64,000 nt of DNA, from the NCBI GenBank assembly GCA_963712825.1, contig CAVQJP010000024.1:1-64000 (forward strand). The letters run 5' to 3'. Under the pieces are notes generated by a model. That model was not told the origin of the DNA and did not search any database. It saw only the letters and a list, made by a program, of their open reading frames with translations. The DNA comes from AP-15 sp963712825. GTDB taxonomy: Bacteria; Pseudomonadota; Alphaproteobacteria; ATCC43930; CGMCC-115725. The translations under genes were made by a program, and so were the position numbers. Positions 60,373 to 64,000 of this stretch are shown here, in pieces (the first letter of the stretch is position 1; the number at the start of each line of letters is the position of its first letter).

Positions 60373-60722
60373 CGCGGGCGCTGGGGACCAGAGCTGGAAA
60401 CCCAGGACAATTGGACGATTGGGATGTCGCAGCCGCCGTTTGCGACCTGGCGGCACCCGGCGGATCAGCCCGGGCCGAACGCCCACCCCTTGACGACGCC
60501 GGCGCGCTGTGCTCGGTGTCGATCGATGTCGGGATTGTTGACAGTATCCGATTGAACATCGGGTGTGATCTTCTCTCCAATTCTGTCCGGCCGCCGAGGC
60601 CTGTCGGAATAATTTACAATGTGTCCGGCCAGCCGTATCGGAATGTGACCTAAATGTTTGATTTGGGCCTACTGGTACGAATCTTGCCTCGCTGAATAAA
60701 TCAGATCGAGGAGTAGGCGCCG
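60373..60722. other. Intergenic region upstream of PEP-CTERM gene
   Basis: 350 bp. Apart from the sigma-54 promoter at 60674-60688 I see no gene or repeat. The part near 60540-60660 is AT-richer than average, as often seen around enhancer-binding-protein sites for RpoN promoters. Confidence 0.5.
60674..60688 (+). promoter_or_regulatory. Sigma-54 (RpoN) promoter for the PEP-CTERM gene at 60723
   Basis: TGGTACGAATCTTGC has GG and GC ten bases apart and matches TGGCACG-N4-TTGC except for one base. The GC ends 34 bp before the ATG at 60723; the ribosome site GAGGAG lies between. The same geometry occurs before the PEP-CTERM gene at 40333. Confidence 0.82.
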
Positions 60723-61331
60723 ATGCGCAAGTCCATAAGGTTTATGCCGGCGCTGGCCCTGGGTATCGCCGGAGCAATCCTCCACGGGAACTCGGCAGTG
60801 GCCACGCCGATTACCTATGTCGAGGACGCTACGGCGACGGGCAGCCTTGGCGGCGTTGCATTCACCGACGCTACCGTGACGTTGACAATGATGAACGACA
60901 CCACCAACGTCACAAACCCATCGACCGGGCTGTTTTTGAATATCGGGACGGCGACAGTAAGTGTGGACGGCGCCGCCCCGGTGGCGTTCACCGACTCGAT
61001 AGCAGTTTTTTCCAATCAATCTGTATCTGTAGGTGGGTTCGCCGATGTAAGTTTCACAACTCCTCTTGACATACTTGATACCACCAATGCTGCTTTCGCA
61101 GCATACGATTTGAAGAGTTTTATCGGCCCGATATCCGGAAGCCCATCCAATATAGACTTTAACATATCCTTCCCGACAGCCGACGGTGCTTTTATTCTGA
61201 CCAGTGTTGCGGGCCCCACCTCGACGTTTACGGCGACGGCGACGGCGGCAGTGCCGGAACCGGCCTCGCTGAGCCTGCTCGCCGCCGCGCTTGCCGGTCT
61301 GGGACTGATCCGCCGTCGCAAAACCTCATGA
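60723..61331 (+). CDS. Small PEP-CTERM protein
   Basis: A 202-residue exported protein with a signal peptide (MRKSIRFMPALALGIAGAIL, cleavage near SAVATP), a Thr/Ser/Asn-rich beta-type middle (ATVTLTMMNDTTNVTNPSTG, SVSVGGFADVSFTTPLDILD) and a PEP-CTERM sorting signal VPEPASLSLLAAALAGLGL followed by IRRRKTS. Probably cleaved and displayed or released at the cell surface after exosortase processing. GAGGAG ribosome site 8 bp before ATG. Strong RpoN promoter upstream. Confidence 0.92.
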   Translation: MRKSIRFMPALALGIAGAILHGNSAVATPITYVEDATATGSLGGVAFTDATVTLTMMNDTTNVTNPSTGLFLNIGTATVSVDGAAPVAFTDSIAVFSNQSVSVGGFADVSFTTPLDILDTTNAAFAAYDLKSFIGPISGSPSNIDFNISFPTADGAFILTSVAGPTSTFTATATAAVPEPASLSLLAAALAGLGLIRRRKTS

Positions 61332-61439
61332 TCGGAAGACGCGGTTAGGCATCGCGGCCCGGCGCGGTCGCCGGGCCGGCGATCCGACAGCGACAGTCGT
61401 CTGGTGCAGAGCTACGCGGCCCCGGAAGTGTCCGGCCGG

Positions 61440-63215
61440 CTACGGACACTGGATTGGGACGCCGAACGAATAACAGATCTGTCCGCCCTCCGCGCTGGGA
61501 TTGGCGTCCTCGATGCCCGTCTGTGCCGGGTCGCTCGGGCATTGGCCGGTCGTGGGGTTGCCTCCGGTGCACGGCAGGTTGTTCGCCGCCGCAGCCATGA
61601 AAGCCGCCTGGTTGACGATCTGCGGTGGAACCGGAGCCATCAGATCCGGGACCTGCGAGCTTGCCGTCAAGGTTGACGGAGCCTCACCATCGGAGCAGGG
61701 GCCGAGCGCGCCCGTCGTCATATAGCCATCGTTGAATATGAGAGCAATATCGGCACCGCATAGTTGAGAGTTGTTAACAGTCGTCGCGAAACCCTTTGAA
61801 AATGTGATTTTATCAGTCTTCGCATTCTTTACGCCGGCTCCGGGTAAATTGAACTCGACGATCAGGCATTGTGCGCTGCGGGCTGAGCACTGGCTGTACA
61901 AATTCCCTAAATCGTAAACGCTGCCAGGAGTGTTGTCCGAGTCCGCAAAGGGCCAGTCCGCGTCCTGCAACAGGTTCGGGCGGGATTGCGAGGTCACCTT
62001 AAATTGATTGTTGAATTGGAGCCCCGTGGGAAGCACGAGCACCCAGGCGAGCAAGGTTGCGTTCGGTCTGCCGCCACTTGCGCCGGTCACCGTGACGGTC
62101 ATCGACTTTCCGGTCGGCGCGACGCTCAATGCGGTCGTCGAGTTGGCGATCGGCTGCAGAAACCCGCTCGGGTCCACCACCGCCCCCTGCTGCGAGACGG
62201 GAAGAAGCGACCCTTGCTGCGTCTGCGTGGCCAGCTGACCGGCCATTCCGTTTGCCAGCGTCGGCTTGCCGGAACACGCGGCCGGCAGCGGCGGGGTGGC
62301 AAGCACGCAGGCGACTGTCGGTTCGGTGCGCAGGCTCCCGGTCGTCATCAGATTGGCCATGCAGGCTGGATAGCCCGCATCGCACTCGCCAAGGACAGGG
62401 TTGGCGGGGATGGGCGGCAGAACCCCGCCGTCGGGATTGGTAACAGGATTATAAGGATCGTACGGTCCTGCCCCAAAGGTCGTGTGATCGAGGCCGAGAT
62501 TGTGCAATATGGCGTGCGCGAGCAGCGTGGTTCGCGGCGTCAGCGGGAAAGGCGGGAAAAACGTATTCCCGCCGATCGCGGTCCCGTTGTTGTTGACCCA
62601 GCTGAAGTCGTAAAGCTGTCCTCCCGACTGGCTCACCGGCGGGTTGAGCTTGTTGACAAAGAACATGTTGATGACGCTCGGCGCCAGACTTACCGGCACC
62701 CCGGCCGGCGTCGTCGGACTGGGAACCTTGCCGGTCTGAGAGATCGCGTTCTGCTGCGACAAGGTCAGGAAATCCGGGCTCTGAAAAATGGTCGCGCCCA
62801 CGTTGTTTGTCGTTTGCACGACGTTCAGCGTCTGGTAGGTCGTCGAATCCGCTTTCACGGCCGAATTATATTGAACAATATTGTTGAATGTTACGTCGAC
62901 GCCGATTTGGTTCAACAGCGCCCGGGTGATGTTTACGCCCCCGGTCGTCGGGTTGGCGGCTCCCGTAGCCGGATTAACGGTGAAACCTATCGGGTTCGTG
63001 ATTTGGTTGGTGTTTGCCGGGTTGCCGGTGGGGCTCTTTGTGTTGAACGGAGCGCAGCCTGTCCCGGTGTTCGAACAAACGTCGATCGGCTGGACCACAA
63101 CGTAGTTCGTGATCGGGACCGTCTGCGCGGGCGCGTTGCGGGCGCCAAAGCAGGCCGCCATCGATAACCACAAGATCCCAATCGTCAGCCTCGCGCGGGG
63201 CCTGGAATCACCCAT
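61440..63215 (-). CDS. Secreted metzincin-like protein with altered active site
   Basis: A 591-residue exported protein (signal: RARLTIGILWLSMAACFGAR, cleavage after APAQ) rich in Asn, Thr, Gly and Cys. Residues 234-244 read HAILHNLGLDH, the metzincin zinc pattern HxxxHxxGxxH with His234, His238 and His244, but the catalytic Glu of HExxH is Ala235 (codon GCC). A candidate Met-turn, Met290 in ANLMTTGS, follows. Without Glu it should bind zinc but not cleave peptides by the usual mechanism. The C-terminal half has beta-sandwich-like Ser/Thr-rich sequence and paired cysteines. It is divergent from the next secreted protein gene. Confidence 0.78.
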   Translation of the reverse strand: MGDSRPRARLTIGILWLSMAACFGARNAPAQTVPITNYVVVQPIDVCSNTGTGCAPFNTKSPTGNPANTNQITNPIGFTVNPATGAANPTTGGVNITRALLNQIGVDVTFNNIVQYNSAVKADSTTYQTLNVVQTTNNVGATIFQSPDFLTLSQQNAISQTGKVPSPTTPAGVPVSLAPSVINMFFVNKLNPPVSQSGGQLYDFSWVNNNGTAIGGNTFFPPFPLTPRTTLLAHAILHNLGLDHTTFGAGPYDPYNPVTNPDGGVLPPIPANPVLGECDAGYPACMANLMTTGSLRTEPTVACVLATPPLPAACSGKPTLANGMAGQLATQTQQGSLLPVSQQGAVVDPSGFLQPIANSTTALSVAPTGKSMTVTVTGASGGRPNATLLAWVLVLPTGLQFNNQFKVTSQSRPNLLQDADWPFADSDNTPGSVYDLGNLYSQCSARSAQCLIVEFNLPGAGVKNAKTDKITFSKGFATTVNNSQLCGADIALIFNDGYMTTGALGPCSDGEAPSTLTASSQVPDLMAPVPPQIVNQAAFMAAAANNLPCTGGNPTTGQCPSDPAQTGIEDANPSAEGGQICYSFGVPIQCP

Positions 63216-63411
63216 CGCACGCCTCCCCTCTTTATGTCGTCGCCAACCGCGGATTTAGTTAGCTTTTTTACATGAAAAGAAGGCGTCCGCGAAACAGAAA
63301 AAAATCGTCAAATTTTAACCAAAACCAGCAGTTGCCGTCGCCTCGGGAATGTCTTAAAAGCCGATCCATAGGGGACAGCACCGACCGCTAAAAGAAGGGG
63401 AGACGGAACCG

Positions 63412-64000
63412 ATGCCCAACCCGTTCAGACGTATTAAGATTACCTCGCTTTTCGTTGTGATTGCGGTCATTTGGATGTACGGTGCCGGAGCGGCATGGGC
63501 AGGCGATGGCGGCGAAAGTTTGACAGGCCTAAACAACATTATAAGCGGTCTCTGCTCATTCCTGAACATAACGACACCATGTCCACAATTGCCGACAATT
63601 ACGCAGGCCATCCTGGAAATCGCCGGGCTGGAAACGTCGCCGCCGGAGATGGTTCGCGCCCTCAACAGCGTCGCCCCGGGGACCTATGTCGATGCTGAGA
63701 ATCCGGGGGCGGCTCCTCCGATCACATTCCCGTTCACTTCGACCACGTCTCCCACTCTGTCCAGCCAGCTGTCGACGCTGACCCCTCTCGCCTTTGTCAG
63801 CGGATGGAAATCCGGGCCGGCGGCGGCGACCCCGCTGTTTAACTCGGACGCGGACACTTTCCTTTACGCGGTGGCAAGCGGGGCGCCCCCCGTCGCGAGT
63901 ACCGGGCTGACCGTTCCCGATGCGCTCAATTTGTTCTACGACGATCCGTCGTGGACAAGCGGGAGTTCGGGGCAGGGCCGAATCGTCGCCAAATTCTCGC
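63412..64000 (+). CDS. Secreted protein of unknown function, partial at the window end
   Basis: Open from ATG 63412 (after AGAAGGGGAG) to the right edge, at least 196 residues with no stop. The N-terminus MPNPFRRIKITSLFVVIAVI and WMYGAGAAWAGDG is a signal peptide, cleaved near AWA-GD. The rest is Thr/Ser/Pro-rich with few charges: PTITQAILEIAGLETSPPEM, FTSTTSPTLSSQLSTLTPLA, LTVPDALNLFYDDPSWTSG. Resembles a surface or matrix protein; no family recognised, and the C-terminal sorting signal, if any, is outside the window. It diverges from the metzincin-like gene with a 196-bp gap. Confidence 0.8.
   Translation, partial: MPNPFRRIKITSLFVVIAVIWMYGAGAAWAGDGGESLTGLNNIISGLCSFLNITTPCPQLPTITQAILEIAGLETSPPEMVRALNSVAPGTYVDAENPGAAPPITFPFTSTTSPTLSSQLSTLTPLAFVSGWKSGPAAATPLFNSDADTFLYAVASGAPPVASTGLTVPDALNLFYDDPSWTSGSSGQGRIVAKFS

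Noticed and set aside
1..64000. tRNA, rRNA, riboswitch or origin features
   Set aside because: I looked for tRNA arms and conserved rRNA or riboswitch blocks in the longer gaps and saw none that I can support by eye.

Overview
The window is GC-rich, gene-dense bacterial chromosome. A DUF2794 gene (a family I know mainly from Alphaproteobacteria), tandem rhizobial-type cyclase/TolB/TPR proteins, Tat-exported enzymes, a TonB receptor and three PEP-CTERM proteins point to a soil- or plant-associated alphaproteobacterium with an exosortase system encoded elsewhere. I saw no rRNA, tRNA, phage, conjugation or CRISPR genes. I read 53 protein genes: 51 that look intact, one frameshifted dioxygenase (7241-8186), and one gene cut by the right edge (63412-64000). 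Several kinds of dispersed palindromic repeat sit between genes.

Layout. 0-5.5 kb: Mn catalase, B12-binding radical SAM enzyme, LLM flavin oxidoreductase, cytochrome b561, DUF2794. 5.8-15.2 kb: an aromatic/xenobiotic catabolism neighbourhood with two MFS carriers, a broken two-domain extradiol-type dioxygenase, an HpaB-like flavin monooxygenase, an amidohydrolase, a Zn alcohol dehydrogenase, and a coupled pair of tiny membrane proteins. 15.6-19.9 kb: GNAT plus an EmrA/EmrB-type efflux pair, bracketed by fragments resembling the amidohydrolase gene. 19.9-28.1 kb: an oxalate/formate operon on the minus strand, in the order GntR regulator, formyl-CoA:oxalate CoA-transferase, fused NuoE-NuoF-type formate dehydrogenase subunit, a small unknown, catalytic formate dehydrogenase subunit, DUF3574 lipoprotein. 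A perfect TGGTATACCA palindrome precedes the regulator. 28.2-34.9 kb: an internally duplicated unknown protein, haloperoxidase-like hydrolase, small secreted proteins, an MFS carrier, and an ABM/RidA pair. 34.9-36.0 kb: a REP-associated tyrosine transposase flanked by its palindromes, with a tandem array of a REP-bearing unit of about 142 bp. 36.0-37.7 kb: oxalyl-CoA decarboxylase, which completes oxalate catabolism (oxalate to oxalyl-CoA to formyl-CoA plus CO2; Frc recycles CoA and releases formate; FDH oxidises formate to CO2 and makes NADH).

37.9-49.8 kb: GIY-YIG protein, NIPSNAP protein, two PEP-CTERM proteins, nucleoside hydrolase, TonB receptor, Tat-exported GH10 xylanase coupled to a TPR protein, an MFS exporter and an SDR epimerase. 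50.1-56.5 kb: ketopantoate-reductase-like protein, ParE-type toxin-antitoxin pair, DUF1501/DUF1800 pair, malate synthase A. 56.7-64 kb: two tandem cyclase-homology proteins (the second has lost its metal-binding aspartates), a third PEP-CTERM protein, a secreted metzincin-like protein with HAxxH in place of HExxH, and the start of another secreted protein.

The points most worth following are sigma-54 type promoters in front of two of the three PEP-CTERM genes, the REP/RAYT island with its tandem array, the divided oxalate pathway with a probable GntR operator, the catalytically altered cyclase and metzincin homologues, and coding sequence rebuilt or broken by dispersed repeats.
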